In this document: positions 56,795 to 64,000 of the stretch, one piece after another
Position numbering within the stretch: the first letter of the stretch is position 1
How the letters are laid out: each line of letters starts with the position of its first letter
NCBI GenBank assembly: GCA_930633495.1
Contig: CAKNFJ010000001.1
Location: forward strand, 3,123,001 to 3,187,000
Reading direction: 5' to 3'
Source: Hyphomicrobiales bacterium
GTDB taxonomy: Bacteria > Pseudomonadota > Alphaproteobacteria > Rhizobiales > Beijerinckiaceae
Length of the DNA stretch: 64,000 nt
Made by a program: the position numbers and the translations under genes
The notes under the pieces: generated by a model
The model's input: the letters and a program-made list of their open reading frames with translations, nothing else
What the model was told of the DNA's origin: nothing
Database searches by the model: none

Positions 56795-58405
56795 TTGACG
56801 GAATGGGACGTGATCATCGTCGGGGCGGGATCGTCCGGCTGCGTGCTGGCCGGCCGTCTGGCGGAAGCCGGCTACGGATCGATCCTCGTGGTCGAGGCCG
56901 GGCCCCGCGACCTCAGCCCATGGCTCCACCTGCCGATCGGCTACGGCAAGACCTTCTACCATCCGCGCCTGAACTGGATGTACCGGACCACCGCCCAGGC
57001 CGGGCTCGACGGGCGCGAGATCTACCAGCCGCGGGGCAAGGTCGTCGGTGGATCGAGCGCGATCAACGCGATGGTCTATGCGCGCGGCCAGGCCGAGGAT
57101 TTCGACGAGTGGGAGCGGCTCGGCAATCCGGGCTGGGGCTGGGCGGATGTGCTCGCCGCCTATCGCCGCATGGAAGACCATGCGCTCGGCGCGTCCGCTT
57201 GGCACGGTGCCGGCGGTCCGCTGCATGTGGAGGAGATCGCGACAGAGGTCCATCCGCTGACGACCCGTTTCGTCAAGGCCGCGGAAGAGGCCGGGCTCGC
57301 CTTCAACCCCGATCTGAACGGGGCGAGCAGCGAAGGTGCGGGCATCTACCAGATCACGACGCGCGGTGGCCGGCGCGAATCGGCGGCCCGCGCCTTCCTG
57401 CATCCGGCCCGGCGCCGGGGCCTTATCAAGCTGGAGACGGACGCCCTCGTCACGCGCATCCTGTTCGAGGGACGGCGCGCCGTCGGTATCGAAGTCCGGC
57501 GTGGCGGGCAGACCCTGCATTATCGCGCCCGCAGAGAGATCGTCCTGTCGGGCGGCGCCTTCAACACACCCCAGCTGCTGCAGCTTTCCGGCGTTGGCCC
57601 GGGCGACCTGCTCGCGCGGCACGGCATTGCGCCGCTGCACGACCTGCCGGCGGTGGGCCGCCATTTGCAGGACCATCTCTGCTACGATCACGTCTACCGC
57701 TCGAAGCTGCCGAGCCTGAACGATGCGCTGCTCTCCTGGCCCGCGCGGATCGGCATGGCTGCAAACTATCTGCTGCGCCGGCGCGGGCCGCTTTCGCTCA
57801 GCGTCAACCAGGGCGGCGGCTTCTTCCGCACCCGGCCCGAGCTGACGCGGCCTGACATGCAGCTCTATTTCTCACCGCTGAGCTATGAGCGTGCCGTTCC
57901 CGGCGTGCGCGCCCTGATGAAGCCCGATCCCTTTCCCGGCTTCAGCCTCAGCGTCTCGCCCTGCCGGCCCTTGAGCCGCGGCCATGTCGCGATCTGTTCG
58001 CCCGATCCGCATGCCGCCCCGGAGATTGCGCCGAACTATCTGGCCGAGCCCGAGGACCTGCATGTGTTGCTCGCCGGAGCCCGCTTCCTGCGCCGCCTGG
58101 CCGCAGCCCCGACATTGGCTTCGCTGATCGAGGCCGAGATCCGCCCGGGACCGGAGAGCGCCGACGAGGACGCGCATCTTTCGGACATCCGCCGGAACGC
58201 CTATTCGGTGTTCCACCCCTGCGGAACTTGCCGGATGGGGCCGGACCCGCGCGATGCCGTCGTCGATGCGCGCTTGCGCGTCCATGGGCTCGAGGGCCTG
58301 CGCATCGCCGACGCCTCGATCTTCCCGACCATTCCGTCCGGCAACATCAACGCCCCGTCGATGATGGTCGGGGAGCGGGCCGCCGCGCTGATGCTGGCGA
58401 GTTGA
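56795..58405 (+). CDS. GMC family oxidoreductase (choline/alcohol dehydrogenase type)
   Basis: FAD enzyme of 536 residues oxidising an alcohol to an aldehyde. Motifs: [20 protein letters not shown] (FAD-binding, near the N-terminus), [18 protein letters not shown] (GMC signature 1), [18 protein letters not shown] (signature 2) and HPCGTCRMG with the catalytic histidine and [15 protein letters not shown] at the end. No ATG fits well: I chose the TTG at 56795 (GGACGAG 5-6 bp upstream); an ATG at 56678 would overlap the MocR gene by 62 bp and cross operator site 3. First gene of the rightward catabolic unit. Confidence 0.9.
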   Translation: MTEWDVIIVGAGSSGCVLAGRLAEAGYGSILVVEAGPRDLSPWLHLPIGYGKTFYHPRLNWMYRTTAQAGLDGREIYQPRGKVVGGSSAINAMVYARGQAEDFDEWERLGNPGWGWADVLAAYRRMEDHALGASAWHGAGGPLHVEEIATEVHPLTTRFVKAAEEAGLAFNPDLNGASSEGAGIYQITTRGGRRESAARAFLHPARRRGLIKLETDALVTRILFEGRRAVGIEVRRGGQTLHYRARREIVLSGGAFNTPQLLQLSGVGPGDLLARHGIAPLHDLPAVGRHLQDHLCYDHVYRSKLPSLNDALLSWPARIGMAANYLLRRRGPLSLSVNQGGGFFRTRPELTRPDMQLYFSPLSYERAVPGVRALMKPDPFPGFSLSVSPCRPLSRGHVAICSPDPHAAPEIAPNYLAEPEDLHVLLAGARFLRRLAAAPTLASLIEAEIRPGPESADEDAHLSDIRRNAYSVFHPCGTCRMGPDPRDAVVDARLRVHGLEGLRIADASIFPTIPSGNINAPSMMVGERAAALMLAS

Positions 58406-58455
58406 GATCCTGTCCGGACGGCCTCTGCCGGCCGGCTTCACACCAAGGAGAGATC

Positions 58456-58800
58456 ATGATCACGCGCCATGAAGTAACCGGCCGGCTGAGCAAGGTGCTC
58501 GTCGCCAATGGCTTCGCCTTCCTCTCCGGCCTGACCGCCGCCGATCGCAGCGGCGGCGTGCGCGAGCAGACGGCCGATATCCTCAAGCAGATCGACGGCT
58601 ATCTGGCAATGGCCGGGACGGACAAGACCCGCATCGTCGTCGCCAATATCTGGCTGAAGGACATCGCGAATTTCAACGAGATGAACGTCGCCTGGGAAGC
58701 CTGGGTCGATCCGGCGCAACCGCCGGCCCGCGCCACCGTCGAGTCGCGCCTGGCCGCCGAGAACATTCTGGTCGAGATCCAGGTCCAGGCGCTGGTCTGA
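58456..58800 (+). CDS. RidA family protein (reactive enamine/imine deaminase)
   Basis: A 114-residue member of the YjgF/YER057c/UK114 family that hydrolyses reactive 2-aminoacrylate and imine intermediates made by PLP and flavin enzymes. Visible landmarks: NGFAFLSGLTA, REQTADILKQIDGYLAMAGT and PPARATVESRLAAENILVEI with the catalytic arginine region. ATG at 58456 follows AAGGAGAG. Placed among amine-oxidising enzymes it probably clears imine by-products of the pathway. Confidence 0.9.
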   Translation: MITRHEVTGRLSKVLVANGFAFLSGLTAADRSGGVREQTADILKQIDGYLAMAGTDKTRIVVANIWLKDIANFNEMNVAWEAWVDPAQPPARATVESRLAAENILVEIQVQALV

Positions 58801-58814
58801 TCCTGCATAAACCG

Positions 58815-58859
58815 CACGGGGACATGCGAGCCGGCTATTCCGCCGGACGCATTCCCGTG
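58815..58859 (+). promoter_or_regulatory. Nested hairpin between ridA-like and glutamine-synthetase-like genes
   Basis: CACGGG (58815) pairs with CCCGTG (to 58859), ATGCG with CGCAT and CCGGC with GCCGG inside, making one long imperfect stem. It lies 24 bp before the next ATG and has no T tract, so it may be an mRNA processing or attenuation structure within the operon. Confidence 0.5.
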
Positions 58860-58882
58860 TGAAGATCGCGCATCGGAGACGG

Positions 58883-60259
58883 ATGACCGGCATGACACAA
58901 GCCTACACGCTCGACGCCCTGAGAGAGGATGTCACCGCCGGCCGCATCGACACCGTGCTCGCCTGTCTCGTCGACATGCAGGGGCGCCTGATGGGCAAGC
59001 GCTTCCATGCCGCCTTTTTCCTCGATAGCGGGCATCACGAAACGCATAGCTGCAATTATCTGCTCGCCACCGACATGGAGATGGAAACCGTTGCCGGCTA
59101 TGCGGCGACGAGCTGGGCCGCCGGCTATGGCGACTACACGATGAAGCCGGACCTTTCGACGCTGTGTCGCGTGCCCTGGCTCGAAGGCACCGCGCTCGTG
59201 CTCTGCGACGTGCTCGACCATCACGGCCATGAGATCCCGCATTCGCCCCGCGCGGTACTGAAGAAGCAGGTCAGGCGGCTCGAGGCCATGGGGCTGAAGG
59301 CCTATATGGCGACCGAGCTCGAATTCTTCCTGTTCGACCAGAGCTATGAGAACGCCTGCGCCAGCGGCTATCGCGACCTCAAGACCGCGAGCAGCTACAA
59401 CGAGGACTACCACATCTTCCAGACGACCAAGGAAGAGGCGGTGATGCGGGCGATCCGCAACGGGCTGCAGGGCGCCGGCATCCCGGTCGAGAACTCCAAG
59501 GGCGAGGCTTCGGCCGGGCAGGAGGAAATCAATGTCCGCTATGCCGATGCGCTGACGATGGCGGACCGGCACGCGATCATCAAGAACGCCTGCAAGGAGA
59601 TCGCCTGGGCGCAGGGCAAGTCGATCACCTTCCTCGCCAAGTGGAGCAATGCCCACGCGGGTTCTTCTTCCCATATTCATCAGTCGCTCTGGAGCGCCGA
59701 CGGCAAGACCCCGCATTTCCTCGATGCGCAGGCGCCGCACGGCATGTCGCCGCTGATGCGGAACTATGTGGCGGGGCTGCTCGCCCACGCGTCCGACATC
59801 ACCGGCTTCCTCGCGCCCTATATCAACTCCTACAAGCGCTTCGTCGCTGGCACCTTTGCGCCGACCAAGGCGGTCTGGAGCGCCGATAACCGCACGGCCG
59901 GCTACCGGCTCTGCGGCGCCGGCACAAAGGGCATCCGCATCGAGTGCCGGGTCGGCGGCTCCGACCTCAACCCCTATCTCGCCATGGCGGCGCTGCTCGC
60001 CGCCGGCCTCGACGGCATCGAGAAGAAGATGGAGCTGGAAGAGGCCTTCGTCGGCGATGCCTATGGCGGCCGGGATGTCCGCGAAATCCCGAAGACCCTG
60101 CGCGACGCGACCACCGTGCTGAAGGGCTCGACGATGCTGCGCGAAGCCTTCAGCGACGACGTGATCGACCATTATGTCCGCGCCGCCGAATGGGAGCAGG
60201 AGGAATACGACCGCCGGATCACCGATTGGGAAGTGAAGCGCGGCTTCGAACGCGCCTGA
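58883..60259 (+). CDS. Glutamine-synthetase-family ligase (PuuA/gamma-glutamylamide synthetase-like)
   Basis: ATP-dependent ligase of 458 residues that probably joins glutamate to an amine. Glutamine-synthetase landmarks: DMQGRLMGKRF (beta-grasp), MATELEFFLF (metal site), AGQEEINVRYADALTMAD, HIHQSLWSADGK, FVAGTFAPTKAVWSADNRTAGYR and RIECRVGGSDLNPYLAMAA. It lacks the tight housekeeping GlnA pattern and fits the amine-glutamylating branch (PuuA, IpuC, GlnT-like). ATG at 58883 follows GGAGACGG. With a PuuB-like oxidase and two aldehyde dehydrogenases it suggests gamma-glutamylation of an amine; no PuuD-like hydrolase is in view. Confidence 0.88.
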   Translation: MTGMTQAYTLDALREDVTAGRIDTVLACLVDMQGRLMGKRFHAAFFLDSGHHETHSCNYLLATDMEMETVAGYAATSWAAGYGDYTMKPDLSTLCRVPWLEGTALVLCDVLDHHGHEIPHSPRAVLKKQVRRLEAMGLKAYMATELEFFLFDQSYENACASGYRDLKTASSYNEDYHIFQTTKEEAVMRAIRNGLQGAGIPVENSKGEASAGQEEINVRYADALTMADRHAIIKNACKEIAWAQGKSITFLAKWSNAHAGSSSHIHQSLWSADGKTPHFLDAQAPHGMSPLMRNYVAGLLAHASDITGFLAPYINSYKRFVAGTFAPTKAVWSADNRTAGYRLCGAGTKGIRIECRVGGSDLNPYLAMAALLAAGLDGIEKKMELEEAFVGDAYGGRDVREIPKTLRDATTVLKGSTMLREAFSDDVIDHYVRAAEWEQEEYDRRITDWEVKRGFERA

Positions 60260-60304
60260 CCCGGCTCCCTCCCAAAGAGAACTTCAGTCAGACGGATAAA
60301 GACG

Positions 60305-61687
60305 ATGACGATGATCCGATGCGTGTCGCCGGTGGACGGTTCGGTCTATGCCGAGCGGCCGGCCCTCAGCCTCGACGACGCAAAGGCCGTGGTCGCCCGC
60401 GCCCGCAAGGCGCAGAAAGTCTGGGCCAGGCGCCCGCTCGATGAGCGCATCGCGCTGGTGCTCAAGGGCGTCGCGCGGCTCAACGAGATGGGGCAGGAGG
60501 TCGTGACCGAGCTCGCCTGGCAGATGGGCCGGCCGGTCAAGTACGGCGGCGAGTTCAAGGGCTTCAACGAGCGCTCGAACTACATGGCCTCGATCGCGAA
60601 CGAGGCGCTGGCGCCGCTGGTCATCGAGGACAGCGCCGCCTTCAAGCGCTTCATCGCGCGCGAGCCCCATGGCGTCGTCTTCGTGATCGCGCCGTGGAAC
60701 TATCCCTATATGACCGCGATTAACTCGGTCGCGCCGGCGCTGATCGCCGGCAACGCGGTCATCCTCAAGCATGCCAGCCAGACGCTGCTCACCGGCGAGC
60801 GATTGGCGCGGGCTTTCCACGAGGCCGGCGTGCCGGAAGAGGTCTTCGCCAATGTCTTCCTCGACCATGAGACGTCGTCGCGCCTGATCGCCGAGAAGCA
60901 GTTCGACTTCATCAACTTCACCGGCTCGGTCGCGGGCGGGCAGGCGATCGAGCGCGCCGCTGCCGGCACCTTCACCGGCATCGGGCTGGAGCTCGGCGGC
61001 AAGGACCCCGGCTACGTCATGGAGGATGCCGATCTCGACAAGGCGGTCGACACGCTGATGGACGGCGCGACCTTCAATTCCGGGCAATGCTGCTGCGGGA
61101 TCGAGCGCATCTATGTGCATGAGAGCCTTTACGACGCCTTCGTCGAGAAGTCGGTCGCCTGGGTCTCGAATTACCGCCTCGGCAATCCGCTCGATCCCGA
61201 GACCTCGCTCGGGCCGATGGCGCACAAGCGCTTCGCGCAAGTGGTGCGCGAGCAGATAGCCGAGGCGACCGCGAAGGGCGCACGCGCGCTGGTCGATCCA
61301 AAACTCTTCCCGCAGGACGATGGCGGCGCCTATCTCGCCCCGCAGGTCCTGGTCGATGTCGACCATTCCATGACGATCATGCGCGAGGAGACCTTCGGCC
61401 CGGCCGTCGGCATCATGAAGGTGCGCGACGATGCCGAGGCCCTCGCGCTGATGAACGACTCGAAATACGGCCTCACCGTCTCGCTCTGGACCGGCGATGC
61501 CGAGCGCGCCGCCCGCTTGGGTGCAGAGCTCGAAACCGGCACCGTCTTCATGAACCGCGCCGATTATCTCGACCCGGCCCTGTGCTGGACCGGCGTCAAG
61601 GAGACCGGGCGGGGCGGCTCGCTCTCGGTCATCGGGTTCCACAATCTCACCCGTCCGAAATCCTACCATTTGAAGAGAGCTGGCTGA
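60305..61687 (+). CDS. Aldehyde dehydrogenase family protein
   Basis: NAD(P)-dependent dehydrogenase of 460 residues: VIAPWNYPYMTAINSVAPALIAG, FTGSVAGGQAIE, LELGGKDPGYVMEDADL (catalytic Glu), NSGQCCCGIER (catalytic Cys) and EETFGPAVGIM. It is distinct from the 497-residue enzyme at 52460 and closer to succinate-semialdehyde or glycolaldehyde dehydrogenases of amine pathways. Its stop overlaps the start of the iron alcohol dehydrogenase gene (TGATG). Confidence 0.93.
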   Translation: MTMIRCVSPVDGSVYAERPALSLDDAKAVVARARKAQKVWARRPLDERIALVLKGVARLNEMGQEVVTELAWQMGRPVKYGGEFKGFNERSNYMASIANEALAPLVIEDSAAFKRFIAREPHGVVFVIAPWNYPYMTAINSVAPALIAGNAVILKHASQTLLTGERLARAFHEAGVPEEVFANVFLDHETSSRLIAEKQFDFINFTGSVAGGQAIERAAAGTFTGIGLELGGKDPGYVMEDADLDKAVDTLMDGATFNSGQCCCGIERIYVHESLYDAFVEKSVAWVSNYRLGNPLDPETSLGPMAHKRFAQVVREQIAEATAKGARALVDPKLFPQDDGGAYLAPQVLVDVDHSMTIMREETFGPAVGIMKVRDDAEALALMNDSKYGLTVSLWTGDAERAARLGAELETGTVFMNRADYLDPALCWTGVKETGRGGSLSVIGFHNLTRPKSYHLKRAG

Positions 61688-62832
61688 TGCCGATCACCGC
61701 GAACTGGAGCTATCCGACCGCCGTCAAGCTGGGCGCCGGGCGGGTCAGGGAACTGGCCGACCACTGCAAGGCGCTCGGCATGAAGCGGCCGCTGCTCGTG
61801 ACCGACCGGGGGCTCGCGAGCATGGCGATCACCGCCAACGCGCTCGACATCCTCGAAGCCGGCGGGCTCGGCCGGGCGATCTTCGCCGATGTCGATCCCA
61901 ATCCGAACGACCGCAATCTCGATGCCGGCGTCCGCGCCTTCAAGGCGGGCGGGCATGACGGCGTCGTCGCCTTCGGCGGTGGCTCCGGCCTCGACCTCGG
62001 CAAATGCGTGGCCTTCATGGCCGGGCAGAGCCGACCGGTCTGGGATTTCGAGGATGTCGGCGACTGGTGGACGCGTGCCTCGATCGAAGGCATCGCGCCG
62101 ATCGTCGCGGTGCCGACCACGGCCGGCACGGGCTCCGAGGTCGGCCGCGCCTCGGTCATCACCAACTCGCAGACCCACACCAAGAAGATCATCTTCCACC
62201 CGAAATTCCTGCCGGGCGTGACGATCTGCGATCCCGAGCTCACCGTGGGCATGCCCAAGGCGATCACCGCCGGCACAGGCATGGACGCCTTCGCGCATTG
62301 CCTTGAGGCCTATTCCTCGCCCTTCTTCCATCCGATGAGCCAGGGCATCGCGCTGGAAGGCATGCGGCTGGTGAAGACCTATCTGCCGCGCGCCTATGCC
62401 GATGGCAGCGATATCGAGGCGCGCACGCAGATGATGGCCGCCGCCGCGATGGGCGCTGTCGCCTTCCAGAAGGGGTTGGGCGCGATCCATTCGCTGTCCC
62501 ACCCGGTCGGCGCGGTCTACCACACCCATCACGGCACCACGAATGCGGTCGTCATGCCGCCGGTGCTGCGCTTCAACCGCCCGGCGATCGAGGAGAAGAT
62601 CGCGGCGGCAGCCGCCTATCTCGGCATCGCCGGCGGTTTCGACGGCTTCTATGATTTCGTCTTGAAGCTGCGCGCGGAGCTCGGTATCCCCGACAAGCTC
62701 GCGGCGCTCGGTGTGGGCACCGATCGCATCGACGAGTTGGCGGAGGCGGCGGTCGCCGATCCCTCCACCGGCGGCAACCCCGTCGAGCTGACGGTCGCAG
62801 CCGCGAGGAAGCTTCTGGTCGAAGCGATCTGA
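61687..62832 (+). CDS. Iron-containing alcohol dehydrogenase
   Basis: Group-III metal-dependent dehydrogenase of 381 residues interconverting an alcohol and aldehyde. Motifs: VVAFGGGSGLDLGK (NAD-binding), VPTTAGTGSEVGRASVIT, GTGMDAFAHCLEAYSS and HSLSHPVGAVYHTHHGTTNA with the metal-binding histidines. ATG at 61687 overlaps the preceding stop. It may supply the aldehyde for the aldehyde dehydrogenase encoded just before it. Last gene of the rightward unit. Confidence 0.94.
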   Translation: MPITANWSYPTAVKLGAGRVRELADHCKALGMKRPLLVTDRGLASMAITANALDILEAGGLGRAIFADVDPNPNDRNLDAGVRAFKAGGHDGVVAFGGGSGLDLGKCVAFMAGQSRPVWDFEDVGDWWTRASIEGIAPIVAVPTTAGTGSEVGRASVITNSQTHTKKIIFHPKFLPGVTICDPELTVGMPKAITAGTGMDAFAHCLEAYSSPFFHPMSQGIALEGMRLVKTYLPRAYADGSDIEARTQMMAAAAMGAVAFQKGLGAIHSLSHPVGAVYHTHHGTTNAVVMPPVLRFNRPAIEEKIAAAAAYLGIAGGFDGFYDFVLKLRAELGIPDKLAALGVGTDRIDELAEAAVADPSTGGNPVELTVAAARKLLVEAI

Positions 62833-62850
62833 CGGAGCCCGTCGCCCGGT

Positions 62851-62870
62851 CCGCCCGCTCCTTCGGGCGG
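62851..62870 (+). terminator. Stem-loop after the catabolic operon
   Basis: CCGCCCG (62851-62857) and CGGGCGG (62864-62870), loop CTCCTT, 18 bp after the alcohol dehydrogenase stop. No T run follows, so termination is plausible but not certain. Confidence 0.5.
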
Positions 62871-62899
62871 TCGGGCCAGGGCGGGGCGAAACTGAATCT

Positions 62900-64000
62900 A
62901 TGCGGCAAGACGATCTTTCACCGATGCAGCAGGGGCTGCTCCTCGCCGTCGTCGCCATGGTGGCGTTCAACCTGCGCCCCTTCATTACGGGGGTCGGCCC
63001 GCTTGCCAGCAATGTGGGCGAGGATCTCGGTCTCGACCTGCGCGGCATCGCCCTCCTCACGCTTGTGCCGATGCTGCTCATGGGACTCTGCGCCTTTGCC
63101 GGCCCGGCGCTGCAGGCGGGGTTGGGCGCACGCCGGTCCATCGTGGCCGCGCTCGTGGTTCTGAGCCTTGGCTCCTTCTTCCGGCTGTTCGTGTCGACAG
63201 GTTGGGCGATGGTCGCCACGGCGGCGTTCCTCGGCCTTGGCGCGGCGGTCGTGCAGGCGGTATTCCCGGGCGTGATCAAGCGGCATTTCCCGCATCATAT
63301 CGGCATGGTCATGGGGCTGTACTCCGCCATGCTGATGGGCGGCGGTGCGCTGGGGGCGCAGGTCTCACCCCTGATCGCGGGGCTGGCCGGCGGATGGCGG
63401 CTCGGGCTGGCCTGGCTCGCCCTGCCCGCCCTGCTGGCCGCGATCATGGCCGCCTGCCTGCTGCCGCGCGACGGAGCGAGGTCGTCGGCGGTCAGGCTGG
63501 GCGGGGATCTTTTGAGGCGCCCGCGTGTCTGGCTGCTGATGATCTGCTTCGGGCTGATCAATGGCGGCTATGCGACGGTCGTGGCCTGGCTTGCCGAATC
63601 CTATCGCGAACTGGGCTGGAGCAGTGCGGCCAGCGGCGGCTTGCTGGCGATGCTCACCGCCTGCCAGGCCTGTTTCGCACTGCTGATTCCGTCGCTGGCC
63701 CATCGCTGGCGCGACCGCCGGCCTTGGATATGGCTCACGCTGGCGCTGCAGGCGGCCGGCTTCGCGGGCCTCGCGTTCCATCCTGCGATCGCGCCGATCG
63801 GTTGGGCGTTGCTGCTGGGGGCAGGGCTCGGCGGCAGCTTCGCGCTGTCGATGGTCGTGGCGCTCGACGATCTTCCGGATCCGGCCGAGGCGGGCGCCGT
63901 ATCCGCCCTGATGCAGGGCGGGGGCTTTCTGCTTTCGGCCCTGCCGCCATGGATCGTCGCATTTCTGCATGATCTGAGCGGTGGCTTCCGGGCCGGCTGG
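62900..64000 (+). CDS. CynX/NimT-type MFS transporter, 5' part
   Basis: The ATG at 62900 (MRQDDLSPMQQGLLLAVVAM) opens a frame that stays open to the window edge, giving 367 residues of a polytopic membrane protein with about eleven helices. NLRPFITGVGPLASNVGEDL after the first helix is characteristic of the cyanate/nitroimidazole (CynX/NimT) branch of the major facilitator superfamily. The 3' end is missing. It has no T-rich terminator before it, so read-through from the MocR-controlled unit is possible. Ligand unknown. Confidence 0.88.
   Translation, partial: MRQDDLSPMQQGLLLAVVAMVAFNLRPFITGVGPLASNVGEDLGLDLRGIALLTLVPMLLMGLCAFAGPALQAGLGARRSIVAALVVLSLGSFFRLFVSTGWAMVATAAFLGLGAAVVQAVFPGVIKRHFPHHIGMVMGLYSAMLMGGGALGAQVSPLIAGLAGGWRLGLAWLALPALLAAIMAACLLPRDGARSSAVRLGGDLLRRPRVWLLMICFGLINGGYATVVAWLAESYRELGWSSAASGGLLAMLTACQACFALLIPSLAHRWRDRRPWIWLTLALQAAGFAGLAFHPAIAPIGWALLLGAGLGGSFALSMVVALDDLPDPAEAGAVSALMQGGGFLLSALPPWIVAFLHDLSGGFRAGW

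Noticed and set aside
53950..56817. A 955-residue extended version of the enolase-family protein
   Set aside because: The extra N-terminal part is antisense to the MocR gene; the family start is the ATG at 55056.

Overview
High-GC DNA with alphaproteobacterial gene content. The gene families (AceE-type pyruvate dehydrogenase, many ABC importers, amidohydrolases, DUF3100, MocR and GMC proteins) and the intergenic hairpin repeats fit a soil or root-associated Hyphomicrobiales bacterium, most likely Bosea-like; genus is an inference. The window holds 43 protein-coding genes I accept, two of them cut by the window edges (aceF on the left, a CynX-type transporter on the right). I saw no rRNA, tRNA, CRISPR array, insertion sequence or prophage.

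Layout. 1-3336: aceE-aceF (minus). 3547-8629: translationally coupled DUF3100 membrane protein, M20 amidohydrolase and L-serine dehydratase (minus), divergent from a LysR gene, with a 25-bp dyad between. 8705-16725: two amidohydrolases (minus) divergent from a Dpp-type importer (plus); each promoter carries a paired GTATAC/GTATGC-type operator with the same geometry. 16887-21384: a biotin-dependent acyl-CoA carboxylase pair divergent from a TetR gene. 21611-23044: exported DUF1254/DUF1214 protein. 23197-30640: Pot-type importer, two paralogous 411-residue amidohydrolases and a TetR gene whose presumed operator recurs before the importer. 30861-36059: IclR-controlled Ssu/Tau-type importer divergent from a small alpha/beta protein and an SDR.

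36453-46887 is a nitrogen-storage island: an orphan amino-acid binding protein, an Lrp-family regulator, and a plus-strand run argH - cyanophycin synthetase - tandem two-domain cyanophycinase - PIN-like protein - AstE/aspartoacylase-like hydrolase. The binding-protein gene and argH share a leader element. The second cyanophycinase domain has lost its catalytic histidine and nucleophile motif. The plausible flow is amino-acid capture, arginine synthesis, polymer synthesis, polymer cleavage and dipeptide hydrolysis.

47041-62832 looks like a MocR-controlled amine or amino-compound catabolic regulon: a Pot-type importer, a PuuB-like FAD oxidase, an aldehyde dehydrogenase, an enolase-superfamily enzyme, the MocR gene, then a GMC oxidoreductase, RidA, a glutamine-synthetase-like ligase, a second aldehyde dehydrogenase and an iron-type alcohol dehydrogenase. 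Three near-identical 28-29-nt sites sit in front of the three transcription units. A CynX/NimT-type MFS transporter begins at 62900.
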